Notes: generated by a model not told the origin, from the letters alone. DNA of 56,862 nucleotides from CAYILR01 sp964364175 (GCA_964364175.1 CAYILR010000028.1:1-56862), one strand, 5' to 3'. Positions 24,561-33,784 are shown, numbered from the stretch's first letter. Numbers and translations are program-made.

Positions 24561-25646
24561 ATGAAGCTTCTGAAGTGCATTTCTAAAAAAAACCTTGCTG
24601 TGGTTTTCTTGGTGCTCAGCGTGGGAAACCTGTTTCCTACTCTAGCGCAGTCAGCGATAGCGCCTGCTGGAAACCAGTTACGAAAAGTGCAGGTCTCCGA
24701 GGGAGCTCGTGTTGACCTCGTTTTTGATGCAAAAGTCAGCACTTCCCAGGTCCAACTTGATTTTTTTAATGACATCGTCCAGCTGACTTTGACCGATGTT
24801 TTCGTTTATCCTGCAAAAATTTCCAGTTACTCAGGCTCGACATTGCAAAAAGTTTTTGCTTATCAGTATGCGCCACGAGTAGTTCGATGCCGTTTTACAG
24901 TGAAGGGCAAGGCAGAAACGCTCAAAGAAAAAATCCACCTCCAGCACTCTGGAAAAATGCTTTCAGTTTGGCTGGAAGGGCAGGCTGACAAAATTCAGTC
25001 CACGGCTTCCAAAGCCGAGGAGGATTTGCGGGATCAGTCTTTGCTTCAAAGAGTGATGGCATCCCAGCCCGCGCAGCCAGTTTCTCAGCCTGAGATCGCA
25101 GCGATTGCTCACATTGTGACAAAAGAAAAAGAGCCTCGAGAAAAAGATATTTTAGGTACGAAAAAAAGTATCCCCTCTCCTCAGCCTTGGCGAGCTCTCA
25201 TCATGTTGACTGTGGTTTTGGGCATGTTTTTCGTATTTGTGCTGGTTTTGAAAAAAATCAAAACGGGCCAGGCTGGAAAAATTGCCAATTGGCTAGGACC
25301 TCTTAAAAAAGGAAAGATGATCGAGGTAATTGCCACGCATCACTTGGGTCCCAAGCAGAGCATTGTCGCTGTCAAAGTGAGTGGAAAAGTTTTGGTTCTG
25401 GGGGTTTCCAACGACTCCATCAATCTCATCACTCAGCTGACGGATGAATCTAAAGTGGGTGAACTTGAAGGACACCTCGACGACCTGGACGGACTCATCG
25501 CGCCTCAACCTAATTCCAGAAATTCCGGTTTGGGCGCCATGTCGGCAGGACCTGCGGTTTTCTCAGATGTTCTTAAGCATGAGACCAGTATTCCTGGCGC
25601 GCGTGCGCGCATCAAGAGTCGCCTGGAGGGATTGAAACAATTATGA
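24561..25646 (+). CDS. fliO: Flagellar biosynthesis protein FliO with AMIN-like periplasmic domain
   Basis: About 361 residues from ATG 24561, which follows GGAAGGAAGG. A signal peptide (about residues 1-33) is followed by a beta-rich region (about 38-145) resembling an AMIN domain, a linker, and a transmembrane helix near residues 210-230 (MLTVVLGMFFVFVLVL). The FliO domain proper comes last (MIEVIATHHLGPKQSIVAVK, VLVLGVSNDSINLIT). Classical FliO has about 100-140 residues, so the periplasmic part is an added module. FliO helps assemble the FliP ring. The stop overlaps the fliP ATG. Confidence 0.85.
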   Translation: MKLLKCISKKNLAVVFLVLSVGNLFPTLAQSAIAPAGNQLRKVQVSEGARVDLVFDAKVSTSQVQLDFFNDIVQLTLTDVFVYPAKISSYSGSTLQKVFAYQYAPRVVRCRFTVKGKAETLKEKIHLQHSGKMLSVWLEGQADKIQSTASKAEEDLRDQSLLQRVMASQPAQPVSQPEIAAIAHIVTKEKEPREKDILGTKKSIPSPQPWRALIMLTVVLGMFFVFVLVLKKIKTGQAGKIANWLGPLKKGKMIEVIATHHLGPKQSIVAVKVSGKVLVLGVSNDSINLITQLTDESKVGELEGHLDDLDGLIAPQPNSRNSGLGAMSAGPAVFSDVLKHETSIPGARARIKSRLEGLKQL

Positions 25647-26611
25647 GAATTACTCAGGAGGCCATAAGTAAGTTGACCTGGGCATCGCATCTTTCGGCAG
25701 ATTTGAATTCGGCTCAATCGAAAAAGACTCGAAATAGTCCTACTATCTCTCGCCTTTTTCTCAATCGCCGAATTCAAATCTGCTCGAAATCTGCGCGCCG
25801 ATGTCAACCTACTTATGGCCTCCTGAGTATCCTCTCCTGCTTTTTTTTCGTGCTCTTAGCCGCCCCAGCTTTGGCCATGGCTGCTGATGTCGGAGGAGGC
25901 GTGGGATCGGGTTATTCTCCAGGAACAGCAGGAATTACATTGCCGTCATTGAGTCTTTCGTTCGTGAATGGCCAGAAGCCAGCTGATTTGGTTTCCGTTC
26001 TCAGGATTGTATTGATGCTGACCGTGCTGACTCTGGCACCAGCGATTTTGATCATGATGACTTCGTTCACTCGAATTGTAGTTGTGCTCAGTTTCTTGAG
26101 GCAGGCTTTGGGAACTCAGCAAATGCCTCCCAATCAATTGATCGTGGGCTTGTCTTTGTTTCTGTCATTTTTTGTCATGGCTCCGACGTTCAAGGAAATC
26201 AACTCGGGATCGATCGAGCCTTATTTGAACGAAAAAATAAATCAACAAATGGCATACGAAAAAGCAGAAGCGCCATTGAGAGCTTTCATGTTCAATCAAA
26301 CACGGGAAAAGGATCTGGAATTATTTCTTTCGCTCTCGAAGGAAGCAAAACCTAAAAACAAGTCGGAAGTTCCAACCTATACCCTTGTTCCCGCGTTCGT
26401 GATCAGTGAATTAAAGACCGCGTTTCAAATTGGATTCATGCTTTACCTTCCATTTTTAGTTCTAGACATGGTGGTGGCCAGCGTTCTGATGGCCATGGGG
26501 ATGATGATGTTGCCGCCCGCAGTGATTTCGCTGCCGTTCAAGCTGCTATTGTTTGTTCTCGTGGATGGATGGGAATTGGTGATTGGAAGTTTGATCAAGA
26601 GTTTTGGTTGA
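25643..26611 (+). CDS. fliP: Flagellar export gate protein FliP with unusual N-terminal extension
   Basis: 322 residues against the usual 240-260. From about residue 65 the protein is ordinary FliP: signal-like helix (FFFVLLAAPALAMA), then LPSLSLSFVNG, LTLAPAILIMMTSFTRIVVV and VLSFLRQALGTQQMPPNQ, and the C-terminal helices (MVVASVLMAMGMMMLPPAVI). Residues 4-62 come from a palindromic element and have no FliP counterpart. ATG 25643 overlaps the fliO stop (ATGA). TTG 25673 follows AGGAGG by 11 bases and could be an internal start. The signal sequence therefore has either a very long n-region or a start I cannot fix. FliP with FliQ and FliR forms the export pore. Confidence 0.93.
   Translation: MRITQEAISKLTWASHLSADLNSAQSKKTRNSPTISRLFLNRRIQICSKSARRCQPTYGLLSILSCFFFVLLAAPALAMAADVGGGVGSGYSPGTAGITLPSLSLSFVNGQKPADLVSVLRIVLMLTVLTLAPAILIMMTSFTRIVVVLSFLRQALGTQQMPPNQLIVGLSLFLSFFVMAPTFKEINSGSIEPYLNEKINQQMAYEKAEAPLRAFMFNQTREKDLELFLSLSKEAKPKNKSEVPTYTLVPAFVISELKTAFQIGFMLYLPFLVLDMVVASVLMAMGMMMLPPAVISLPFKLLLFVLVDGWELVIGSLIKSFG
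25651..25829. repeat. 179-nt palindromic element inside the 5' end of fliP
   Basis: Bases 25651-25677 and 25803-25829 are complementary at 26 of 27 positions. GCAGATTTGAATTCGGC at 25697-25713 is perfectly complementary to 25767-25783, and the centre holds ATAGT-CCT-ACTAT. The left arm contains AGGAGG and the right arm CCTCCT, so in RNA a ribosome-binding sequence would be paired. As the fliP frame runs through it without a stop, it adds about 60 residues to FliP. It resembles a palindromic mobile element that landed in frame in a coding sequence. I see no second copy in the window. Confidence 0.85.
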
Positions 26612-26629
26612 TTTTAGCTAGGAGGAAAA

Positions 26630-26899
26630 ATGACAGAAGAAATCGCTCTAAGCATCGGTGCTGAGGCAATTAAGACCACGATTTATCTAGCAGGGCCGCT
26701 CTTGATTGCGGCGATGCTGGTGGGTCTGGTGGTCAGCGTTCTGCAGGCAATCACTCAGATCAATGAAGCTACGCTGACTTTTATTCCAAAAATGGTGGCC
26801 ATTGTCGTCGTGTTGGTGGTGATGGCTCCGTGGATGTTGCAGGTGATGCAGGCCTATGCGACGTCTGTTTTTGGAAACGTGTCGGAGTGGATTAGGTAA
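26630..26899 (+). CDS. fliQ: Flagellar export gate protein FliQ
   Basis: 89 residues with two transmembrane helices (about 17-38 and 50-75), AGGAGG upstream of the ATG, and the family pattern LVGLVVSVLQAITQINEATL, FIPKMVAIV. Four FliQ subunits join the FliP-FliR pore complex. Typical length and place between fliP and fliR. Confidence 0.96.
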   Translation: MTEEIALSIGAEAIKTTIYLAGPLLIAAMLVGLVVSVLQAITQINEATLTFIPKMVAIVVVLVVMAPWMLQVMQAYATSVFGNVSEWIR

Positions 26900-26911
26900 A
26901 GAGGTCAATTG

Positions 26912-27715
26912 ATGCCGTTTTCATCTTTTTCGATCGCTGAGATCCTACTTTTTTTTGCAGTCCTAGTCAGGATGAGCGTGATGGTTGCGATCGTACCTTT
27001 TTTGGGGGATCGCACGGTGCCGACCCCAGTTAAAATTCTTTTTTCCCTGGCAGTGACGTTCTCGCTTTTTCCAACTTTGATTCATCTGGACTACATCCAT
27101 GTCGACGAGGCTGCCCGATGGGGAATGACCACAAGCGGAATTGTGGGGACAACCTTTATGGAGGTCGTTGCTGGGCTTGTGCTGGGATTCAGCGCGCGCC
27201 TTATTTTTGAGGCAATTTCGTTCGGTGCAAATTTGGCTGGAACTTTCATGGGTTTTTCAATGGCAAATATTTATGATCCGCACATGGAGACTCAGAGCCA
27301 GGTTTTTGCTCAGCTTCAAATGGCCATAGCCATGCTGCTTTTTATTATCTTGGATGGACATCATTTCATGATCCGAGCGATGGTCGATAGTTTTCGAATC
27401 GCTGGGATCGGTCATATCAACATGGGCAGTGCTTTGTCAGATCGCCTTGTTGCATTTACGACTGAGGTGATCCGGTTTGGTGTCCAGGTGGGTGCCCCCG
27501 TGGGAATTTCAATTTTTGCTGTGAACATAGTTTTTGGAGTGCTTTCCAAGGCAATGCCTCAGCTGAACGTGCTTTCGATGTCGTTTGCCGTCACTATTTT
27601 GATCGGCCTGGTTGCTACCTGGATCAGCATGCCGGAGTTCGGATCCGTGGTGGCGTCGCTCATCGATCACATGGACATTTGGATGCGGCAAGCAGCGAAA
27701 GCGATGGCGGCGTAG
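26912..27715 (+). CDS. fliR: Flagellar export gate protein FliR
   Basis: 267 residues from ATG 26912 (AAAGAGG 7 bases upstream; TTG 26909 is less likely). It has about six hydrophobic segments and FliR motifs such as VVAGLVLGFSARLIFEAI and NLAGTFMGFSMANIYDPH. FliR closes the export pore with FliP and FliQ. Its stop overlaps the flhB start region (TAGATGG, adjacent), so the two are likely coupled; in some species they are fused. Confidence 0.95.
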   Translation: MPFSSFSIAEILLFFAVLVRMSVMVAIVPFLGDRTVPTPVKILFSLAVTFSLFPTLIHLDYIHVDEAARWGMTTSGIVGTTFMEVVAGLVLGFSARLIFEAISFGANLAGTFMGFSMANIYDPHMETQSQVFAQLQMAIAMLLFIILDGHHFMIRAMVDSFRIAGIGHINMGSALSDRLVAFTTEVIRFGVQVGAPVGISIFAVNIVFGVLSKAMPQLNVLSMSFAVTILIGLVATWISMPEFGSVVASLIDHMDIWMRQAAKAMAA

Positions 27716-28804
27716 ATGGCAGAAAATCAAGAAGACAGATCCACAGATGACTTGACGGAAGACGCGTCACCTTACCGGGTCGAAGAATATCGCCGCAAAG
27801 GGATTGTCTCGCAGAGCAAGGAGCTTTCAAATCTCGTGGGTTTGGTGGCTGTTTTTTCAGCGCTTTATTTTTATGCGCCTTCGATTCTGACTCAGCTTTT
27901 GGAGTTCATGCGCGAGATTTTCCGCATGGATATGTCGTCCAGAAAAGATCTCTCCGATATGACTTTGATCGGGAAAACCATGTATCGCGCGCTGGGGATA
28001 TTGGCGGTGGTTTCGCTGCCAGTCGGATTGGCAGGAATGGTTTTTGGGGTGATCAGCAGTTTTGCTCAAATCGGAAGTATTTTTTCTTTTGATCCCATTG
28101 CCATGGATTTGTCCAAAATTGATCCGATGAAGGGCGCCAAGAGAATGTTTTCCATGAGGCAGCTCTGGGAGGCACTTCGACTCATTCTCAAAATTGTAGC
28201 GACAGGAACAGTGGCATATTATTTGATCCGAGCAGAAATTTTTACTGCTCCGCAGACCATTATTGAAGACCCCGTCAAAATAATGGCCAGCATGTCGTTG
28301 ACGGCAAAAAGCATTTTTATATCTATGATTTGTGTACTGATGGTTTTTGCTGCCGCTGATTTTTTCCTACAAAAACAAGAGTTTGCGAAAAATCTTCGAA
28401 TGACGAAGCAGGAAGCAAAACAAGAATTCAAAGAACGGGAAGGGGATCCGCAGATCAAGGCAAGGATTAGATCTGTGCAAAGAGAGTTGGCCAGACGCCG
28501 GATGATGCAGGCGGTGAAAAAAGCTGACGTCGTGATCACAAACCCCACACACATTGCGATCGCAATCGTGTACGATAAAGATAAGATGATGGCTCCTAAG
28601 GTAGTGGCAAAAGGTGCGGACTTTGTGGCTCAGAAAATAAAAATGATTGCAGCAGCTTCTGGCGTTCCACAGGTGGAAAATGTTCCCTTGGCAAGGACTC
28701 TCTACAAGAGCGTGAAGGTGGGCCAAAATGTTCCGCGAGCATTGTATCAAGCTGTGGCTGAAATTTTGGCATACGTCTATCGCTTGAAAAGCAGGAAGGC
28801 GTGA
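27716..28804 (+). CDS. flhB: Flagellar export switch protein FlhB
   Basis: 362 residues. Four transmembrane helices lie in the first 215 residues. A cytoplasmic domain follows with the self-cleaving NPTH motif near residue 276 (VVITNPTHIAIAI), the cut that lets FlhB change export from hook to filament substrates together with FliK. The N-terminus is acidic and hydrophilic (ENQEDRSTDDLTED) as usual. flhA follows after seven bases. Confidence 0.96.
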   Translation: MAENQEDRSTDDLTEDASPYRVEEYRRKGIVSQSKELSNLVGLVAVFSALYFYAPSILTQLLEFMREIFRMDMSSRKDLSDMTLIGKTMYRALGILAVVSLPVGLAGMVFGVISSFAQIGSIFSFDPIAMDLSKIDPMKGAKRMFSMRQLWEALRLILKIVATGTVAYYLIRAEIFTAPQTIIEDPVKIMASMSLTAKSIFISMICVLMVFAAADFFLQKQEFAKNLRMTKQEAKQEFKEREGDPQIKARIRSVQRELARRRMMQAVKKADVVITNPTHIAIAIVYDKDKMMAPKVVAKGADFVAQKIKMIAAASGVPQVENVPLARTLYKSVKVGQNVPRALYQAVAEILAYVYRLKSRKA

Positions 28805-28811
28805 TTAGAGA

Positions 28812-30893
28812 ATGAAAGATTTTTTTACCAAAATTGCAAAAAGTTCTGACCTGGTCTTGGCTTTTGGATTGATTGCGATTATCGGAGTGATGGTCGTGCC
28901 ACTGCCCGCATTTCTTCTCGACATCATGTTGTCGTTTGGGATTGCGATTTCGATCAGCCTGCTTTTGACTGCGGTTTACACGCATCGCGCGCTGGAATTC
29001 AGCATTTTCCCTTCATTATTGTTGATCACGACTCTTTTCAGGCTTTCCTTGAGCGTTGCGACGACAAGAAGAATTTTGCTGCATGGCGCGGATGAAGGAT
29101 CGTCTGCAGGTGGAGAAGTGATTCGAGCTTTTGGTGAGTTCGTGATCGGTGGTAATTATGCAGTAGGTATCGTTCTTTTCATCATTCTCGTCATCATCAA
29201 CTTTGTAGTTATCACCAAGGGCGCTGGCCGAGTCGCTGAAGTTGCAGCTCGTTTTACATTGGACGCCATGCCCGGAAAACAAATGTCCATTGATGCCGAC
29301 TTGAATGCCGGAGTCATCAACGAAGAGGAAGCTCGCAAGCGCCGTTCGGAGATCGCGCGTGAAGCAGATTTTTACGGAGCCATGGACGGTGCCTCGAAAT
29401 TCGTCCGTGGAGATGCGATTGCTGGGATTTTGATCGTTGTGGTCAACATCGTCGGTGGAATTATTATCGGAACTTTGCAGCGGGGAATGGATATCGCCAA
29501 TGCTGCCCAGACATTCACCTTGTTGACGATCGGGGATGGATTAGTCACGCAAGTTCCCGCTCTGATTATTTCCACCGCTGCGGGTATCATGGTGACTCGC
29601 ACCGCGACCGGGACCAACTTCAGCAGCGAATTTTCCAGGCAGCTGATCATGCAGCCGAAGGCTTTGGCTGCCACGGGTGGGATCATGTTGCTATTGGCAT
29701 TGATCCCAGGATTGCCATTCATGCCATTCATGATTTTGGCCACGATTCTTGGCGCGGGTTCATATAAATTATTTCAAAAAGATGAGGCGAAGGCCAAAGT
29801 TCAAAAAGTCGAAGACGAAAAAGAAAAAAGCAAATCCACTTCCGAGAAATTGGAGAATCTTCTCAGTGTCGATGTTTTGGAGCTGGAAGTGGGCTACGGG
29901 CTGATCAACATCGTCGATGCAGATCAGAACGGGGATCTTCTCGAGAGAATTTCCAATATTCGAAAACAATTCGCGCTGGATTTGGGGATTATTATTCCTC
30001 CCTTGCGAATCCGCGACAATCTGGAGCTCAAGCCGGGAGATTATCAGATTTTGCTCAAGGGAATTCAAATTGGTTCTGGCTCACTGATGGTGGGACACTT
30101 GATGGCGATGGACCCGGGTTCAGTCAGCGAGCCTGTTTCTGGAATTCCGACACGAGAACCTGCGTTCGGTCTCGATGCAATGTGGATTTCACCCAAGCAG
30201 AAAGAGCAAGCTTCGATGGTCGGCTACACTGTGGTGGATTTGTCCACGGTCATTGCAACGCATCTGACCGAGCTCATTCGTCAAAATGCGCCAGAATTGC
30301 TGGGACGTCAGGAGCTCCAGACTTTGTTGGATTCGCTCAAGCAAGTGGCTCCCAAAGTCATCGAAGACCTGATTCCCAATTTGGTACCGGTCGGAACCGT
30401 GCTGAAGGTTTTGAAAAGCCTCCTGAAAGAAAATGTATCGATTCGGGATTTAAGAAGTATTTTAGAATCGCTGGCAGAAATGGCCCCCTATCAAAAAGAT
30501 CCCATGCTGCTCACCGAGCATGTGAGGACAGCGCTCGCGCGAGTCATTACCAAGAAGCTTGCCACGCCTGAGGGACAGCTGGTGCTCCTGACTTTGGATC
30601 GAAAAGTGGAGGAAGCTCTGGCTGCAGGGATTATCCAAACGGATCAAGGACAGCAGCTCTCCGTTGATCCCGAGTTCGTACGTCAGCTTGTAGCTCAGTT
30701 GAATGAGCAAGCAGCGATGGCAGCCAGCGAAACCAGTCAGGCCATCGTCCTGTGTTCGCCCCTGATCCGCGGGCATCTCAAAACATTGATCGATCGTTTC
30801 ATTCCCAACGTCACCGTGATTTCTCACAATGAGATCACGCCCAACGTCAACGTCAAATCCATCGGTACAGTGAGGTTAGCATATGCAAGTTAA
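28812..30893 (+). CDS. flhA: Flagellar export protein FlhA
   Basis: 693 residues, normal length. Eight hydrophobic segments in the first 320 residues include the conserved FHIPEP-type region (KGAGRVAEVAARFTLDAMPG, KQMSIDADLNAGVINEEEAR). A long cytoplasmic domain (about 345-693) builds the nonameric ring that receives chaperone-cargo complexes. The end overlaps the flhF start by 11 bases. Confidence 0.97.
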   Translation: MKDFFTKIAKSSDLVLAFGLIAIIGVMVVPLPAFLLDIMLSFGIAISISLLLTAVYTHRALEFSIFPSLLLITTLFRLSLSVATTRRILLHGADEGSSAGGEVIRAFGEFVIGGNYAVGIVLFIILVIINFVVITKGAGRVAEVAARFTLDAMPGKQMSIDADLNAGVINEEEARKRRSEIAREADFYGAMDGASKFVRGDAIAGILIVVVNIVGGIIIGTLQRGMDIANAAQTFTLLTIGDGLVTQVPALIISTAAGIMVTRTATGTNFSSEFSRQLIMQPKALAATGGIMLLLALIPGLPFMPFMILATILGAGSYKLFQKDEAKAKVQKVEDEKEKSKSTSEKLENLLSVDVLELEVGYGLINIVDADQNGDLLERISNIRKQFALDLGIIIPPLRIRDNLELKPGDYQILLKGIQIGSGSLMVGHLMAMDPGSVSEPVSGIPTREPAFGLDAMWISPKQKEQASMVGYTVVDLSTVIATHLTELIRQNAPELLGRQELQTLLDSLKQVAPKVIEDLIPNLVPVGTVLKVLKSLLKENVSIRDLRSILESLAEMAPYQKDPMLLTEHVRTALARVITKKLATPEGQLVLLTLDRKVEEALAAGIIQTDQGQQLSVDPEFVRQLVAQLNEQAAMAASETSQAIVLCSPLIRGHLKTLIDRFIPNVTVISHNEITPNVNVKSIGTVRLAYAS

Positions 30894-32271
30894 AAAATTC
30901 GAAGCCCCTACGCTCCAAGAAGCACTGGATCACGTCAAACGTGAGCTTGGGCCCGAGGCCATTATTCTGCAAACGAGAACGCACAAGGGAGGGTTTGGTC
31001 TGCTCTCGAAAGGATCTGTCGAAGTGACAGCAGCAGTTTCCGATCGATCCATCGCGAAAAAAAGCTTTTTCGAGAAAAAAGTCCCGGATAAATACAAGGA
31101 GTCTGTTCAAAAACTTCCATCGAATCGCCAAGTAGACGAATACGAAAAAGCGTTGGATAGGCACGTGGATCGCGCGGCGAAAACGACACGTGATCAGGTT
31201 CAGATTGCTTCAAAAAAAATAACCGCCACCCGCTACATCGATATTCCAGAAGCTCAGTCCTCGTCTGCGCCTCCTCCCAAGCAGGCAGCCTCTCTAGCAA
31301 CACCCGAAACAGCAGCGCGCGCCGTACGGGCGAATATTCCCAAGCCTGCTCCGTTGGAGGAGGAAGTGAGATACCTAAAAAGAATGATCGAGGAATTGAA
31401 AAATACTCAACAAGAGCCACCAGCGCCATCAGCCTCAAGTGTTTCAGATCGCTCTGTTTTGTCATCTGTTCCGCTGCAAGAAGCCTATGAACAACTTTTA
31501 ATGAACGGTGTAGAAAAAAGAATTGCGTATAATATTCTCAAGCGAATTGCGTTTGAACTAGGCGACCAGCAATCAAAAAATCCAGAAAAAATAATGGATT
31601 CGCTTTGTGAAGAAATCATGGACGGAACCGCAGTACATGCCCTGTTGGGTGATCTCGCTCCCACAAGCGGAAATGCAAGCAAAGGCGACCCGCTCATCAT
31701 CAGTTTTGTCGGCCCCACTGGAGTTGGAAAAACAACGACTTTAGCAAAGATAGCTAGCCAAGCGATCTATCAAAAAAAACTCAAGGTTGGGATGATCAAT
31801 TTGGATTGTTTCAAGGTGGGGGCCTCGGATCAGATGGAGACCTATGCAAAGGTTCTCAATGTGCCGTTTCGGACCGTGAATAACGTGAGCGATTTACGGT
31901 CAGCACTGAGTGATCTCAAGGGAATGGATTTGATTCTCATGGATACAACGGGCCGCTCGCACAGGGACACGGATTCCCTTCGCGAAACTCAAAAAATCAT
32001 GGAATCCGTTCCAGGGATACAGTGTCAGCTCGTCATTTCTGTGACGACTAGGGACACGGAAATGAACGATATGGTCAATCGGTTTTCGTTGTTCAATCCA
32101 AAAGGTTTAATTTTCACTAAGTTAGACGAAGCCACGATATTTGGCGCATTGCTAAATGTTCATCAAAAATTTAAACTACCATTGTTGTACTTTACCACCG
32201 GTCAGCGAGTCCCAGAGGATATAGAGGAAGCTACAAAAGAGAGGCTCGCAGCTCTCGTTATGGATTTGTAA
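30883..32271 (+). CDS. flhF: SRP-type GTPase FlhF
   Basis: 462 residues. It opens with the FlhF signature MQVKKFEAPTLQEALDHVK, followed by a variable basic and Pro-rich region (about 60-200). The NG GTPase domain has G1 GPTGVGKTTT near residue 280, DLILMDTTGRSHRD, and TKLDEA. FlhF sets the place of flagellum assembly, commonly the cell pole. Its usual partner flhG (fleN/ylxH) normally lies next, but here fliA follows directly after 56 bases. Confidence 0.94.
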   Translation: MQVKKFEAPTLQEALDHVKRELGPEAIILQTRTHKGGFGLLSKGSVEVTAAVSDRSIAKKSFFEKKVPDKYKESVQKLPSNRQVDEYEKALDRHVDRAAKTTRDQVQIASKKITATRYIDIPEAQSSSAPPPKQAASLATPETAARAVRANIPKPAPLEEEVRYLKRMIEELKNTQQEPPAPSASSVSDRSVLSSVPLQEAYEQLLMNGVEKRIAYNILKRIAFELGDQQSKNPEKIMDSLCEEIMDGTAVHALLGDLAPTSGNASKGDPLIISFVGPTGVGKTTTLAKIASQAIYQKKLKVGMINLDCFKVGASDQMETYAKVLNVPFRTVNNVSDLRSALSDLKGMDLILMDTTGRSHRDTDSLRETQKIMESVPGIQCQLVISVTTRDTEMNDMVNRFSLFNPKGLIFTKLDEATIFGALLNVHQKFKLPLLYFTTGQRVPEDIEEATKERLAALVMDL

Positions 32272-32327
32272 CTCTGGAGTGAGTGGTGGTACAATTAACA
32301 GGAGTGAGTCGTTAGCTGAGGGGGAAT

Positions 32328-33332
32328 ATGAGTTTAAAATCCGTTATACAAAGATACAAAGAGACCAGTAGGAGATCGAGCAAAGCCCCTGGCTCCGCCG
32401 CGACAAAAGCAGTTGCGGATGAGGTTTCAAAAAAAGATCCCGATATCACAATCACTCGGTCAACGCTTGAGACCAGTGTTGAAGTGGCCGTAGAAATTCC
32501 TGCTCAAGAGGATGTGGAACTTCAAGCAGAGATCGCGAAGGAACTCGCGCAAGACGAGGCTCAGACTTCGAAGCTGGTCAAAAGCGATATCAGTCCGACG
32601 AATGCTCCTCGGGACAAATTGATTGTTGAATATGCTCCATTGATTAAATACATTGCCCAGAAAATCGCAGCCCGATTGCCTTCCAACATCGAACTCGACG
32701 ATCTGATTTCATCGGGTGTCATTGGTTTAATGGATGCTATAGATAAATACGATTCCAGCCGTGACAACAAATTCAAAACCTATGCAGAGTTCAGGATCCG
32801 AGGCGCGATTCTGGATGAGTTGCGCGCTCAGGATTGGGTTCCTCGCTCTGTCCGCGAAAAAGCCAAGCAGTTGGAAAGGATCTACATCCGGATCGAACAG
32901 GAGAAGGGTCGGCAGGCGACGGATGATGAAGTATGCAGTGCTCTTGGAATCAATCAGGACGAGTTCTATGATCTTTTGAATCAAGTCCGGAGCGTTTCCT
33001 TGCTTTCTTACGATGATCTTTCGAGTTTTTCAAAAGCGGACAAGAAGGCCCTACATGGCTTCAACGAAGGCTCGGCCAAGGCGTCGAACCCTTACAGTGA
33101 AGTAAATCTGGCTTCGATCAAGAAGATGATTGCTGATGCGATTCACGATCTTCCGGAGAAGCAGCGCCTGGTGCTATCGCTTTATTATTATGAGGATCTC
33201 AACCTCAAGGAAATTGGACGAGTTCTCGATGTCACTGAATCACGAGTCAGCCAGCTGCATACGCAGGCCATCATTCGGCTGAAATCGAAATTGCGCAGTC
33301 ATTGGGACGAAGTTTCTACGCTGCTAGGTTGA
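32328..33332 (+). CDS. fliA: Flagellar sigma factor FliA (sigma-28) with N-terminal extension
   Basis: 334 residues; classical FliA has about 240. The first 95 residues are hydrophilic and have no sigma signature. Region 2 then starts (LIVEYAPLIKYIAQKIAARL, DDLISSGVIGLMDAIDKYD, TYAEFRIRGAILDELRAQDW). Region 3 (VREKAKQLERIYIRIEQEKG) and region 4 (LPEKQRLVLSLYYYEDLNLK, VTESRVSQLHTQAI) follow. It directs late flagellar and motility genes. No flgM is adjacent; the N-terminal extension could hold a regulatory contact. It converges with the PilZ-like gene. Confidence 0.95.
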   Translation: MSLKSVIQRYKETSRRSSKAPGSAATKAVADEVSKKDPDITITRSTLETSVEVAVEIPAQEDVELQAEIAKELAQDEAQTSKLVKSDISPTNAPRDKLIVEYAPLIKYIAQKIAARLPSNIELDDLISSGVIGLMDAIDKYDSSRDNKFKTYAEFRIRGAILDELRAQDWVPRSVREKAKQLERIYIRIEQEKGRQATDDEVCSALGINQDEFYDLLNQVRSVSLLSYDDLSSFSKADKKALHGFNEGSAKASNPYSEVNLASIKKMIADAIHDLPEKQRLVLSLYYYEDLNLKEIGRVLDVTESRVSQLHTQAIIRLKSKLRSHWDEVSTLLG

Positions 33333-33343
33333 GTACGGGCCAG

Positions 33344-33784
33344 CTAAGCCGCAGGCCGTTTCAAAATCAACATTTTCTGTTTAGCTAAATCAATGCAATA
33401 TTCCACAATTTGCTTTCGCTCTTCATCGGAGTCATAGAGAAACGCAATATTCACGCGATATCTGAACGACTGTCCTTCGCTCATGACGTTGCCTGACGTT
33501 GCTGCCTCGGCGCACCATTGAATTTTTCCGCGGCAAAAAAACTGCTGAGGGAGGTCGATTGTGAGAGAAATCTCCGCGCCTTGCTGAAAAGAATGAGTGG
33601 TAAATAAGGCGACGCTTTCTGGCGAAAAATCTGAAAGGATCACGCGCGCCTTGGCAATTACGGCAGGGTGCCCCAAGCTGCCGCCTGACTTGATTTCTGC
33701 AGTGACTCTGCGCATCTCCAGCTGCGGCGATATTTTAATTTTTTTCTTGGATGTTTTGCCCGAAGTACGGTTGGATTGCCACAT
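33344..33784 (-). CDS. PilZ-like domain protein
   Basis: 146 residues. A basic N-terminus (SGKTSKKKIKISPQ) precedes a beta-rich domain with PilZ-like landmarks: a DFSPESVALFT strand, GAEISLTIDLPQQFFCRGKI, then a conserved end RVNIAFLYDSDEERKQIVEY. The classical c-di-GMP motif RxxxR with D/NxSxxG is degenerate, so nucleotide binding is doubtful. It lies convergent to fliA at the edge of the motility locus, fitting a role in motility or surface behaviour. A low-similarity member of the PilZ family is the best guess. Confidence 0.55.
   Translation of the reverse strand: MWQSNRTSGKTSKKKIKISPQLEMRRVTAEIKSGGSLGHPAVIAKARVILSDFSPESVALFTTHSFQQGAEISLTIDLPQQFFCRGKIQWCAEAATSGNVMSEGQSFRYRVNIAFLYDSDEERKQIVEYCIDLAKQKMLILKRPAA

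Noticed and set aside
25505..25807. Minus-strand reading frame opposite fliO/fliP whose translation resembles the FliP N-terminus
   Set aside because: The similarity is due to the palindrome being read on the other strand, not to a gene.
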